Shown here one piece after another: positions 42,427 to 54,741 of a DNA stretch of 64,000 nucleotides. Both the position numbers and the translations under genes were made by a program. The stretch comes from Geodermatophilus sabuli (GTDB lineage Bacteria; Actinomycetota; Actinomycetes; Mycobacteriales; Geodermatophilaceae): contig NZ_OBDO01000003.1 of NCBI RefSeq assembly GCF_900215145.1, positions 124,001 through 188,000 on the forward strand, written 5' to 3'. Position 1 is the first letter of the stretch. The number at the start of each line of letters is the position of its first letter. The notes under the pieces are model-generated. The model made no database searches and was not told the DNA's origin. It worked only from the letters and a program-made list of their open reading frames with translations.

Positions 42427-44771
42427 CGGTGTCCGGACCCCTCGGCGAGGACCGACGACGCGGCGTCCCGACGGCGACCTACCGGCTGCAGGTGACGTCG
42501 GACTTCACCCTCGACGACGCCGCGTCGGTGGCCGGCTACCTGGCCGACCTCGGGGTCAGCCACGCGTACTCCTCACCGCTGCTGCGCGCGGCGTCGGGCA
42601 GCACGCACGGCTACGACACCGTCGACCACGAGCACGTCGACGAGTCCCGCGGCGGGCGGGAGGCCTTCGACCGGCTGGTCGGTGCCCTCCACGAGCACGG
42701 GCTCGGCCTGGTGCTGGACCTGGTGCCCAACCACATGGGCGTGGCCGACCCGGCGGAGGCGCCGTGGTGGTGGGACGTGCTGGAGCACGGGCGCGCCAGT
42801 GCCCATGCAGCTGCCTTCGACATCGACTGGGACTTCGGCGGCGGCAAGGTGCGCCTGCCGGTGCTGGGCTCGGCGGACGACGTCGAGAAGCTCGAGGTGG
42901 TCGGCAGCGAGCTGCGCTACTACGACAACCGCTTCCCGATCGCGCCCGGCACCGCGGAGGGCACGCCGCAGGAGGTGCACGCCCGTCAGCACTACGAGCT
43001 GGTCGACTGGCGGCGCGCCGACGCCGACCTGAACTACCGGCGCTTCTTCGCGATCAACACCCTCGCCGGGCTGCGCGCCGAGGACCCCGAGGTCTTCGCC
43101 GCGACCCACCGGATGGTGCTGGAGCTGGTCGAGGCAGGCGCGGTCGACGGGCTGCGGATCGACCACCCCGACGGCCTGGCCGACCCCAAGGGCTATCTCG
43201 ACCGGTTGGCCGAGGCCTCCGGGGGCCGGTGGACGGTCGTGGAGAAGATCCTCGAGCCCGGGGAGGACCTGCCGGAGAGCTGGGCGACCGCCGGAACGAC
43301 GGGTTACGACGCGCTCGCCGAGGTCGACGGCGTCCTGGTCGACCCGGCCGGTGAGGCGCCCTTGACCGCGCTGGACACCGAGCTGTCGGGCCGGGCGGTC
43401 GACTACGCCGAGCTGGTGCACGGCTGCAAGCGGGAGGTGACCGACGGGATCCTCGGCTCGGAGGTCGCCCGCCTGGTGCGGGTCATCGGCGAGCTGCCCG
43501 GCGTCGACCGCGCGCAGCAGACCGAGGCGCTGGCCGAGCTGCTGGCGGGCTTCCCGGTCTACCGCACCTACCTGCCCGACGGCGCCGAGCACCTGACCGC
43601 GACCGTGGCGGCGGTGCGCGAGCGGCGCCCGGACCTGCGCGACGCGGTCGACGCCCTGCACCCGGTGCTGGCCCAGGCCGGCACCGAGGCCGCGACCCGG
43701 TTCGAGCAGACCAGCGGCCCGGTCATGGCCAAGAGTGTCGAGGACAGCGCCTACTACCGGTGGGCGCGGTTCGTCGCCCTCAACGAGGTGGGCGGCGACC
43801 CCGCGCGGTTCGGCAGCTCGGTGGCGGAGTTCCACGAGGCGCAGGTCCGCCGCGCCGAGCGCAAGCCGCAGTCGATGACCACGCTGTCGACGCACGACAC
43901 CAAGCGCAGCGAGGACGTCCGCGCCCGGCTGGCGGTGCTCGCCGAGCAGCCCGGCGAGTGGACGCAGCTGGTGCGCCGGCTGCTGCACCGGCACCCGCTC
44001 GCCGACCGTCCGATGGCGCACCTGGTGTGGCAGAACCTGGTCGGCGCGTGGCCGCTGTCGCGGGAGCGGGCGCACGCCTACGCGGAGAAGGCCGCCCGCG
44101 AGGCCGGGACGTCGACGACGTGGACCGATCCGGACGAGGAGTTCGAGGCGCGGCTGCACGAGCTGGTGGACGCCGCGTTCGACGACGAGGCCACGCACGG
44201 CGCGATCGAGGACGTCGTCGCGCGCATCGCCCCGTTCGGCTTGTCCAACTCGTTGTCCCAGAAGCTGCTGCAGCTGACGATGCCCGGCGTCCCCGACGTC
44301 TACCAGGGCACCGAGCTGTGGGACTTCTCCCTGGTGGACCCGGACAACCGCCGTCCCGTCGACTACGACCTGCGCCGCCGGCTGCTGGCGTCGCTGGACG
44401 CCGGTGAGGTCCCGGCCGTCGACGAGACCGGCGCGGCGAAGCTGCTGGTGGTCTCCCGCACGCTGCGTGCCCGGCGTGAGCACCCGGAGTGGTTCGCCGG
44501 GTACCGGCCGGTCGAGGCGACCGGCTCGGCCGCCGACCACGTGGTCGCGTTCGACCGCGGGTCCGACGAGCAGGGCGGCGCGGTCACGGTGGCGACGCGC
44601 CTGCCGGTGCGCCTGGCCGCCGCCGGCGGCTGGGGGGACACCGCCCTGCAGCTGCCGAACGGCGCGTGGCGGGACCTGCTCACCGGCGGTCGGTTCGTCT
44701 CCGACGCCGCGGGGATGCCCGTCGGCGCGGTGCTCGAGCGGTTGCCGGTCGCCCTGCTCGTCCGGAACTGA
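42423..44771 (+). CDS. treY: Maltooligosyltrehalose synthase TreY
   Basis: Isomerises the reducing-end alpha-1,4 bond of maltodextrins to alpha-1,1, giving maltooligosyltrehalose. The 782-aa protein begins [23 protein letters not shown], where PTATYRLQ is the family start. It has [12 protein letters not shown] (region I), [17 protein letters not shown] (region II with the Asp), [10 protein letters not shown] with Glu, and [13 protein letters not shown] near the C-terminal third. [25 protein letters not shown] is typical of TreY. Start GTG 42423 overlaps the glgX stop; GTG 42429 is an alternative. treZ, its usual neighbour, is 3.7 kb away. Confidence 0.96.
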
Positions 44772-44781
44772 GACCAATGTC

Positions 44782-44816
44782 ACGTCGCCGCGGGACGACG
44801 GCTCCCGCGGCGACGT
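44782..44816. terminator. Terminator after treY
   Basis: Perfect 14-base arms ACGTCGCCGCGGGA (44782-44795) and TCCCGCGGCGACGT (44803-44816) around a 7-base loop, ten bases beyond the treY stop. It separates glgX-treY from the downstream riboswitch and rpf gene. Confidence 0.8.
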
Positions 44817-44903
44817 CACCAGCGGTTCCGCGCCCACCCCGGACGGGGATCGGGGACGGGACCCCGGGCCTCCCGGGACGCGAGCTGCCCCGCCGTGACC
44901 TGA

Positions 44904-48283
<3,380 letters not shown>

Positions 48284-48433
48284 CGCCTTCCCCTCCCCTG
48301 GCCGACCGCTGCGCACGTCACGGTTGACCGTCGGGTGTGCGGGCATGATCTGCCCCGTTCCCCGGCCCGGGCCAGACCCCCGGCCCCGCTGCGCAGTCCC
48401 CCGCCGAGCAGTCCCCGCATGGAGGCGTCCCGC

Positions 48434-50209
48434 ATGTCCGCACCCGTCGAGTTCTCCGTCTGGGCCCCGCTGCCGAAGCGCGTCCGGCTCCAGGTCGACG
48501 GCGCGGTGCACGACATGCGCCGGGACGACGGCGGCTGGTGGCGAACGGAGGTCGAGGCCGCGCCGGAGGCGGACTACGGGTTCCTGCTGGACGACGACGG
48601 GGACGGGGAGGAGGCCGGGGCGAAGGTCTACCCGGATCCACGCTCGCGCCGCCAGCCCGCGGGTGTGCACGGGCTGTCCCGGCGCTTCGACCCGGCCGCC
48701 CACGGCTGGGGCGACGACGCCTGGACCGGGCGCCCGCTGGCCGGTGGTGTCGTCTACGAGATGCACGTGGGCACGTTCACGCCGGAGGGCACCCTCGACG
48801 CGGCCGCCCGGAAGCTGGACCACCTGGTGGAGCTGGGCGTCGACTTCGTCGAACTGCTCCCGGTCAACGGCTTCAACGGCACGCACAACTGGGGTTACGA
48901 CGGCGTCCTCTGGTACGCGGTGCAGGAGGAGTACGGCGGACCGGCGGCCTACCAGCGCTTCGTCGACGCCGCCCACGCGCGCGGACTGGGCGTCATCCAG
49001 GACGTCGTCTACAACCACCTCGGCCCGTCGGGGAACTACCTGCCGCTGTTCTTCCCGGTCTTCGCCGAGAGCGGCGCCAACACCTGGGGCAACTCGGTCA
49101 ACCTGTCCGGGCCGGACTCCGACGAGGTGCGCCGCTACATCATCGACAACGCCCTCATGTGGCTGCGCGACATGCACGTCGACGGGCTGCGGCTGGACGC
49201 CGTCCACGCGCTGGTCGACGAGCGGGCCACCCACGTGCTGGAGGAGATGGCCCAGGAGGTGGACCGCCTCTCGGTCGCCGAGGGCCGGCCGCTGACGCTC
49301 ATCGCCGAGAGCGACCTCAACGACCCGCGCCTGGTCACCCCGCGGGTGGCCGGCGGCATGGGGCTCACCGCGCAGTGGAGCGACGACTTCCACCACGCCC
49401 TGCACAGCACGCTGACCGGCGAGGGGCAGGGCTACTACGCCGACTTCGCCGCCGCCGGCGTCGCCGGCCTGGCCAAGACGCTCACCGGGGCGTTCTTCCA
49501 CGACGGCGCGTGGTCGAGCTTCCGCCGCCGCCACCACGGCCGGCCGGTCGACGCGAACGTGCTGCCCGGCTGGAAGTTCCTCGCCTACCTGCAGGACCAC
49601 GACCAGATCGGCAACCGGGCCGTCGGCGACCGGATCTCCGCCTCCCTCACCCCCGACCTGCTCGCCGTCGGCGCGACCCTCGTGCTCACCAGCCCGTTCA
49701 CCCCGATGCTGTTCATGGGCGAGGAGTGGGGCGCCTCGACGCCGTGGCAGTTCTTCACCAGCCACCCCGAGCCGGAGCTGGGCAAGGCCACCGCCGAGGG
49801 GCGGATCGGCGAGTTCGCCGAGCACGGCTGGGACGCCGACGTCGTGCCCGACCCGCAGGACCCGGAGACCTTCACCCGGTCCAAGCTGGACTGGAGCGAG
49901 CCGGAGCGGGAGCCGCACTCCCGGCTGCTGGGCGTGCACCGGGCGCTGCTGGCGCTGCGCCGCGCGCACCCGGACCTCGTGGACCCGGACCTGTCGCGGG
50001 TCCAGGTCACCTGGGACGACGCCGACCGCTGGCTGGTCGTGCACCGCGGCTCGCTGCGGGTCACGGTGAACCTGGCCGACCAGCCCCGCGAGATCGACCT
50101 GGACGGCCCCGCCGTCGACGTCCTCTTCGCCACCGGCGAGCTCCCCGGCCTGGACGGCGCGACGGTGACCCTGCCGGCGCAGAGCGCCGCCGTGATCAGC
50201 ACCCGCTGA
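48434..50209 (+). CDS. treZ: Maltooligosyltrehalose trehalohydrolase TreZ
   Basis: Releases free trehalose from the product of TreY. The 591-aa GH13 protein has an N-terminal CBM48-like domain ([19 protein letters not shown]), then [13 protein letters not shown] near residue 110. The catalytic regions are [24 protein letters not shown] with Asp, [11 protein letters not shown] with Glu, and [13 protein letters not shown] 48434 has GGAGG eight bases upstream at 48421; an in-frame ATG at 48419 lacks that. A RibD-like gene begins one base after its stop codon. Confidence 0.96.
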   Translation: MSAPVEFSVWAPLPKRVRLQVDGAVHDMRRDDGGWWRTEVEAAPEADYGFLLDDDGDGEEAGAKVYPDPRSRRQPAGVHGLSRRFDPAAHGWGDDAWTGRPLAGGVVYEMHVGTFTPEGTLDAAARKLDHLVELGVDFVELLPVNGFNGTHNWGYDGVLWYAVQEEYGGPAAYQRFVDAAHARGLGVIQDVVYNHLGPSGNYLPLFFPVFAESGANTWGNSVNLSGPDSDEVRRYIIDNALMWLRDMHVDGLRLDAVHALVDERATHVLEEMAQEVDRLSVAEGRPLTLIAESDLNDPRLVTPRVAGGMGLTAQWSDDFHHALHSTLTGEGQGYYADFAAAGVAGLAKTLTGAFFHDGAWSSFRRRHHGRPVDANVLPGWKFLAYLQDHDQIGNRAVGDRISASLTPDLLAVGATLVLTSPFTPMLFMGEEWGASTPWQFFTSHPEPELGKATAEGRIGEFAEHGWDADVVPDPQDPETFTRSKLDWSEPEREPHSRLLGVHRALLALRRAHPDLVDPDLSRVQVTWDDADRWLVVHRGSLRVTVNLADQPREIDLDGPAVDVLFATGELPGLDGATVTLPAQSAAVISTR

Positions 50210-50210
50210 C

Positions 50211-50960
50211 GTGCGGCGCCTGCTCCCCGAGCCGGCCGAACTCGACGACGACGCGCTCGCCGCGGCCTACCGGGTCCCCCCGGGCCGATTCCTGCGCAGC
50301 AACTTCGTCGCGTCCCTGGACGGAGCCGTCACCGTCGACGGCCGCAGCGGAGAGCTCGGGTCCCCCGGCGACCGGCGCGTGTTCGCGCTGCTGCGCGCGC
50401 TGGCCGACGTCGTCCTCGTCGGCCACGGCACGGCCGCGGCCGAGGGCTACCGGCCGGTGACCGCCGACACCCGCGTCGCGACCCTGCGCGCCGCGCTCGG
50501 CCGGCCGGCGGCGGCACCGATCGCGGTGGTGTCCCGCCGGGCGTCGCTGTCGCCCGGCGACCGGCTCGCCGTCGACTCCACGATCCTGGTCACCGGCGCG
50601 TCCTCCGATCCCGACCGGCGGGCCGCGCTAGCCGATGCGGGGGTGACCGTGCTGGTCTGCGGCGAGGACGACGTCGACCTGCCGCTCGCCCTGGACCGGC
50701 TGGCCGACCTCGGCCACGAGCAGGTGCTGTGCGAGGGCGGTCCGCAGCTGTTCCGCGCCGCGCTGCGGGCCGGGGTCGTCGACGACCTCGCCCTCACGCT
50801 GTCCCCCGCGCTGGTCGGCGCCGGTCAGCCGCACCTGCTCGGCGAGCCGCTCGCCGACCTCGTCCCGCTCGAGCTGCGGCACGTGCTCGAGGAGGACGGC
50901 GTCCTGTTCACCCGCTACGCGGTCGGCGGACCGCCGATGAACCGGACGACGTCGCCGTAG
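50211..50960 (+). CDS. RibD C-terminal-domain pyrimidine reductase-like protein
   Basis: A 249-aa protein with the dihydrofolate-reductase-like fold of RibD C-terminal domains, annotated in actinobacteria as pyrimidine reductase family. LRSNFVASLDGAVTVDGRSGELGSPGDRRVF near 28-58 is the substrate-binding signature, and DVVLVGHGTAAAEGYRP and VLCEGGPQLFRAAL carry NADPH-site motifs. No other riboflavin gene is nearby, so the role may be separate from flavin synthesis. GTG 50211 follows the treZ stop by one base, which suggests coupling. Its last 46 bases overlap the 3' end of the convergent vapC. Confidence 0.86.
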   Translation: MRRLLPEPAELDDDALAAAYRVPPGRFLRSNFVASLDGAVTVDGRSGELGSPGDRRVFALLRALADVVLVGHGTAAAEGYRPVTADTRVATLRAALGRPAAAPIAVVSRRASLSPGDRLAVDSTILVTGASSDPDRRAALADAGVTVLVCGEDDVDLPLALDRLADLGHEQVLCEGGPQLFRAALRAGVVDDLALTLSPALVGAGQPHLLGEPLADLVPLELRHVLEEDGVLFTRYAVGGPPMNRTTSP

Positions 50961-51316
50961 CCGGTGAGGCGGGCGTCCGCGGTCAGCAGGACGGCGTCCT
51001 CCGCCACGGCCTGGGCGACGAGGAGACGGTCGAACGGGTCACGGTGCACGTCGGGGAGGTGTTCGACAGCAGCGGCGTGGTCCGCCGTCACCGGCAGGTG
51101 GTCGAGCACCAGCTCGCGGGCCACCCGACGCGACCAGGTCCGGACGTCTGAGCCGAGGGACAACTTGCCGAGCCGCTGCTTGATGGCCAGCTCCCAGATG
51201 CTGGCCGCCGACGCCATCCGCAGGTCGGCGTCGGCCAGGAGCTCCTCCGCTGCGCCGAGCCGTTCCGGTGTGGCCGCGGCCCACACCAGCACGTGGGTGT
51301 CGAGGAGAACCCTCAC
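50915..51316 (-). CDS. vapC: PIN-domain ribonuclease toxin VapC
   Basis: A 133-aa PIN-domain protein, the RNase toxin of a type II toxin-antitoxin pair. Acidic residues expected for the metal site are visible in MRVLLDTHVLVW (Asp6), SIWELAIKQRLGKL (Glu42), PFDRLLVAQA (Asp near 94) and LLTADARL (Asp near 113). The ATG at 51316 overlaps the antitoxin stop by four bases (ATGA), the normal arrangement. The 3' end runs 46 bases into the convergent RibD-like gene. Confidence 0.92.
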   Translation of the reverse strand: MRVLLDTHVLVWAAATPERLGAAEELLADADLRMASAASIWELAIKQRLGKLSLGSDVRTWSRRVARELVLDHLPVTADHAAAVEHLPDVHRDPFDRLLVAQAVAEDAVLLTADARLTGYGDVVRFIGGPPTA

Positions 51317-51549
51317 TCCTCGCCCTCGATGGCGCGCTGCAGGTCCGCCGGCAGCGGGTCGTCGAAGTCGTCTGCGATCCAGACCCGGCCACGGTCGAAG
51401 CCGAAGTTCGGCCTCCGGCGAACCGGCCCGACGAGCCGGGCCACCACCCGACCCCTGTTGGTGATCTCCACCTCTTCCCCGGCGGCGACCCTCTCGAGAA
51501 GCCGGGACAGGTGCGTCTTCGCCTCGTGCACCCCGACGGATGTAGTCAC
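51313..51549 (-). CDS. vapB: Phd/YefM-type antitoxin VapB
   Basis: The antitoxin partner, with VTTSVGVHEAKTHLSRLLERVAAGEEVEITNRGRVVARLV as the Phd/YefM DNA-binding fold and a toxin-wrapping C-terminus (WIADDFDDPLPADLQRAIEGEE). From GTG 51549 it is 78 aa. ATG 51567 would add six residues, but a TAGACT -10 element at 51557-51562 lies only seven bases before the GTG. A leaderless transcript starting at 51549 is therefore the best reading. The T/A-rich patch around 51541-51567 is the probable autoregulatory site. Confidence 0.88.
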   Translation of the reverse strand: MTTSVGVHEAKTHLSRLLERVAAGEEVEITNRGRVVARLVGPVRRRPNFGFDRGRVWIADDFDDPLPADLQRAIEGEE

Positions 51550-51563
51550 ATCACTTAGTCTAC

Positions 51564-51661
51564 TCATGGCGAACCAGCGAACTCGCTGTCGCGGCGGAAG
51601 CCGCGGTGCACCAGGACCATGTCGTGGACGCCGGCGAGGGGGCGGAGGAGGTCTCGGTCAT
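51564..51661 (-). pseudogene. Possible remnant of a hemerythrin-domain gene start
   Basis: On the - strand an ATG at 51661 opens MTETSSAPSPAS. A different frame of the same stretch reads LLRPLAGVHDMVLVHRGFRR and then a stop. VHDM-VVHR-FRR is how many actinobacterial hemerythrin-HHE proteins begin. This suggests a decayed, frameshifted 5' remnant truncated by the vapBC locus. Confidence 0.25.
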
Positions 51662-51784
51662 GGCGACGAGCCTGTCCGGGCGCTCGGGACGGCGGCACCC
51701 ACACCGCACCCACACCACCGCCGACCGGAGGCCGCGGGCTGTACTGAGCTGCCGGGCGTCGGCCTCGGCTGCTTGACTGCGGGC

Positions 51785-52858
51785 ATGGACCTGCCCGTGC
51801 TGCCGCCGGTGAAGCCGATGCTGGCCAAGGCCGCGACCAAGCTGCCCACCACCGAGGGTCTCTACTACGAGCCCAAGTGGGACGGCTTCCGCTGCATCGT
51901 CTTCCGCGACGGCGACGAGGTGGAGCTGGGCAGCCGCAACGAGCGCCCGCTGACCCGCTACTTCCCCGAGGTCGTCGAGGCGGTCAAGGCCGCGCTGCCG
52001 GAGCGCTGCGTGATCGACGGCGAGATCGTCGTGCCGCAGGGCGACCGGCTGCACTTCGAGGCGCTGCTGCAGCGCATCCACCCCGCCCAGTCGCGGGTGG
52101 ACCTGCTGGCCGAGCAGACGCCGGCGTCCTTCGTCGCCTTCGACCTGCTGGCGATCGGCGACGAGTCGCTGATGGAGGTGCCGTTCGGCGAGCGGCAGGC
52201 CCGGCTGCGCGAGGTGATCGGGAAGGGCACGGAATCGGTGCACGTCACCGCCATCACCCAGGACGCGGAGGTCGCGCAGCGCTGGTTCCAGGAGTTCGAG
52301 GGCGCCGGGCTGGACGGCGTCGTCGCCAAGCCCGCCGACCTGCCCTACGGCCCGGACCAGCGGCTCATGACGAAGGTCAAGCACGTGCGCACGGCCGACT
52401 GCGTGGTCGCCGGGTTCCGCTGGCACAAGAGCGGGCCGATCGTGGGCTCCCTGCTGCTCGGGCTCTACAACGACGCCGGCGACCTCCAGCACATCGGCGT
52501 CGCGGCGTCCTTCCCGATGGCCCGCCGGGCCGAGCTGGTCGAGGAGCTGGCTCCCTACCGCGCCCAGGCGCTGGACGGCCACCCGTGGCAGGACTGGGCG
52601 AACGCCGAGACCAATGGCGAGGGCGAGCACCGGATGCCCGGGGCGCAGAGCCGCTGGAACGCCGGCAAGGACCTCTCGTGGGTTCCGCTGCGGCCGGAGC
52701 TGGTGGTCGAGATCAAGTACGACCAGCTGGAGGGGCGCCGACTGCGGCACACCGGGCAGTTCCTGCGCTGGCGGACCGACCGGGAGCCGCGCAGCTGCAC
52801 GTACGACCAGCTGGAGGTGCCGGTGCGCTACGACCTGGCCGAGGTGTTCGCCGGCTGA
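51785..52858 (+). CDS. ligC: ATP-dependent DNA ligase, LigC type
   Basis: A 357-aa ATP-dependent DNA ligase of the minimal LigC class, with a nucleotidyltransferase domain and an OB fold and no extra nuclease or polymerase domain. The adenylated Lys is Lys31 in EPKWDGFR. Downstream motifs include GSRNERPLTRYFPEV, IDGEIVVPQG, FVAFDLLAIG, GLDGVVAKPADLPYGP and KHVRTADCVVAGF. In mycobacteria LigC works with PolD-type primase-polymerases, and such a gene lies 1.9 kb downstream here. ATG 51785 is the first start after the intergenic gap. The last seven codons are repeated twice more beyond the stop. Confidence 0.93.
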   Translation: MDLPVLPPVKPMLAKAATKLPTTEGLYYEPKWDGFRCIVFRDGDEVELGSRNERPLTRYFPEVVEAVKAALPERCVIDGEIVVPQGDRLHFEALLQRIHPAQSRVDLLAEQTPASFVAFDLLAIGDESLMEVPFGERQARLREVIGKGTESVHVTAITQDAEVAQRWFQEFEGAGLDGVVAKPADLPYGPDQRLMTKVKHVRTADCVVAGFRWHKSGPIVGSLLLGLYNDAGDLQHIGVAASFPMARRAELVEELAPYRAQALDGHPWQDWANAETNGEGEHRMPGAQSRWNAGKDLSWVPLRPELVVEIKYDQLEGRRLRHTGQFLRWRTDREPRSCTYDQLEVPVRYDLAEVFAG

Positions 52859-53012
52859 CAGCCGCGGGAGCATCGGAGCGAGCGCCAGCGAGCGAGGAGC
52901 GGACCGCGGCGCGGAAGCCGGCCGAGGTGTTTGCCGGCTGACAGCCGCGGGAGCATCGCAGCGAGCGCCAGCGAGCGAGGAGCGGAAGCCGGCCGAGGTG
53001 TTCGCCGGCTGA
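52838..53012 (+). repeat. Triplicated 3' end of the ligase gene
   Basis: The 21-base GCCGAGGTGTTCGCCGGCTGA occurs at 52838-52858 (real stop), 52921-52941 (one T/C change) and 52992-53012. The first two are followed by the same block, CAGCCGCGGGAGCATCG and then AGCGAGCGCCAGCGAGCGAG. The spacing is 83 and 71 bases; copy 1 has a 12-base insert. The three copies end AEVFAG-stop in three different reading frames. Confidence 0.92.
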
Positions 53013-53129
53013 CCATCCCGGGAGTGACTGGAGTGGCGCGGCGAGCAGAGTGACCGTCGGCGGGTGACCTGAGGCGGACCGCGGGACAGGCGCCTGCGGT
53101 CCCGGCCCCGTGCTCCTAGGCTCGCGATC

Positions 53130-54686
53130 ATGCGCCTGTCCCGCGGCCTCGTCGCCGTCGTCTCCGGACTGCTGTTGGCGGTGTCCGGGTGCACCTCCTC
53201 GGACCCGGGGTCGCCGGACTCCTCCGCCGCGTCGACGACGCCGGCGGCGCCGGAGGCCGAGGAGATCGCCTGGAGCGACTGCGACGAGCAGATCCAGTCG
53301 GTGATCGCCGGCACCCCCGGCAGTGAGCGCGACATCCTCTTCGAGTGCGGCAGCACCCAGGTGCCGATCACCTACGCCGAGCCGCAGGGCGAGAAGCTGA
53401 CGATCTTCCTGGTGCGCGCCCGGCTGGCCACGCAGACCGACCGGATCGGCTCGCTGGTGATCAACCCCGGCGGGCCCGGTGGCTCCGGCGCCGACGCGGC
53501 GATCCAGCGCGCGCTGACGATGCCGGAGAACGTGTTGAACCGCTTCGACCTGGTCGGCTTCGACCCGCGCGGGGTGGGGCTGTCCACGCCGGCGGTGGAG
53601 TGCGTCCCCGACGAGCTGAAGGACCGCGTCCTCGCCGCCGAACCGCGCCCGGTCAGCGACGAGCAGCTCGACGACTCGTTCGCGCTCGCCCAGGAGGTCG
53701 TCGACGGGTGCACCGACGAGTACGGGGACGCGCTCGGCACCTTCAACACCACCGACACCGCGCGCGACCTGGACCTCCTGCGCGAGGGGCTGGGTGACGA
53801 GCAGCTGACCTTCCTCGGCTGGTCCTACGGCACGACGCTCGGCTCCACCTACGCGGAGCTGTTCCCCGACCGGGTGCGGGCGCTGGCGCTCGACGCCGCC
53901 GTCGACCCCGACAACGACCCGCAGGCCGACGCCGAGGCGAGCGCGGCGGGGCTGGAGGCCGGTTTCGACGCCTTCGCCGCCAACTGCACCAGCCTGGTCG
54001 CCGGCTGCCCGATCGGCGCGGAGCCGCGCCGGTTCGTCGACGAGCTGCTCGCCCAGGCCGCGCAGGCGCCGATCCCGAGCGCGCGGGCGGGCGAGACGAG
54101 GCAGGCGACCCCCGGGGTGGTCCTCACCGCCGTGCAGGCCGGGCTGTACAACACCAGCGCCTGGCCGCAGCTGGCCCAGGGCCTCGCGGCGGCGCGCAAC
54201 GGTGACGCCCAGGGGCTGTTCTCCCTGGCCGACGCGTACAACGGCCGGCTGCAGGACGGCACCTACTCCAACCTCATCGACGCCAACCTGGCCGTCACCT
54301 GCGCTGACCGCGATCCGGACACCCAGCTGGCCGAGGACGAGATCCGGGCGCTCGCGGCCGACTGGGGCCAGCGGTACCCGCTCTTCGGCGCCGGCTCGGC
54401 GGCGAGCCTGTACACGTGCTCGGGGTGGGAGGCCGAGCGCACGCCGTTGCCGGCGCGGGACGCCGCGGGCGCCGCGCCGATCCTCGTCGTCGGCAACACC
54501 GGTGACCCGGTCACCCCACTGCCGGGCGCGGAGGACATGGCGGCGGACCTGACGTCGGCGGTCCTGCTGGTCTGGCAGGGCCTCGGGCACACCTCGTACC
54601 CCAAGACCGGCTGCGTCAACGACGTGGTCAACGCCTACCTGGTCGACCTGGTCGTGCCCGCCGACGGCGCGACGTGCCCGCTGTGA
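53130..54686 (+). CDS. Secreted TAP-like alpha/beta-hydrolase lipoprotein (S33 family)
   Basis: A 518-aa exported hydrolase with a lipobox LAVSGC (Cys21), then a Ser/Pro-rich spacer. The catalytic domain is like Streptomyces tripeptidyl aminopeptidase: INPGGPGGSG at 111-120 (oxyanion), FDLVGFDPRGVGLST, nucleophile Ser232 in GWSYGTTLGS, Asp459 in GNTGDPVTP and His487 in GLGHTSY. It would be anchored outside the membrane and remove peptides or hydrolyse esters. It sits between ligC and the polD-type gene on the same strand but has no functional link to them that I can see. Confidence 0.92.
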   Translation: MRLSRGLVAVVSGLLLAVSGCTSSDPGSPDSSAASTTPAAPEAEEIAWSDCDEQIQSVIAGTPGSERDILFECGSTQVPITYAEPQGEKLTIFLVRARLATQTDRIGSLVINPGGPGGSGADAAIQRALTMPENVLNRFDLVGFDPRGVGLSTPAVECVPDELKDRVLAAEPRPVSDEQLDDSFALAQEVVDGCTDEYGDALGTFNTTDTARDLDLLREGLGDEQLTFLGWSYGTTLGSTYAELFPDRVRALALDAAVDPDNDPQADAEASAAGLEAGFDAFAANCTSLVAGCPIGAEPRRFVDELLAQAAQAPIPSARAGETRQATPGVVLTAVQAGLYNTSAWPQLAQGLAAARNGDAQGLFSLADAYNGRLQDGTYSNLIDANLAVTCADRDPDTQLAEDEIRALAADWGQRYPLFGAGSAASLYTCSGWEAERTPLPARDAAGAAPILVVGNTGDPVTPLPGAEDMAADLTSAVLLVWQGLGHTSYPKTGCVNDVVNAYLVDLVVPADGATCPL

Positions 54687-54741
54687 GCCGGCGGGGCCCT
54701 ATGGTGCGCCGGATGAACGCGCAATCCGGGTCCGGTCGGTG

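Noticed and set aside
52838-53012. The ligase 3' repeats considered as an attachment site
   Set aside because: No integrase or tRNA gene is nearby. The copies are in tandem within 175 bases, as expected from local duplication.
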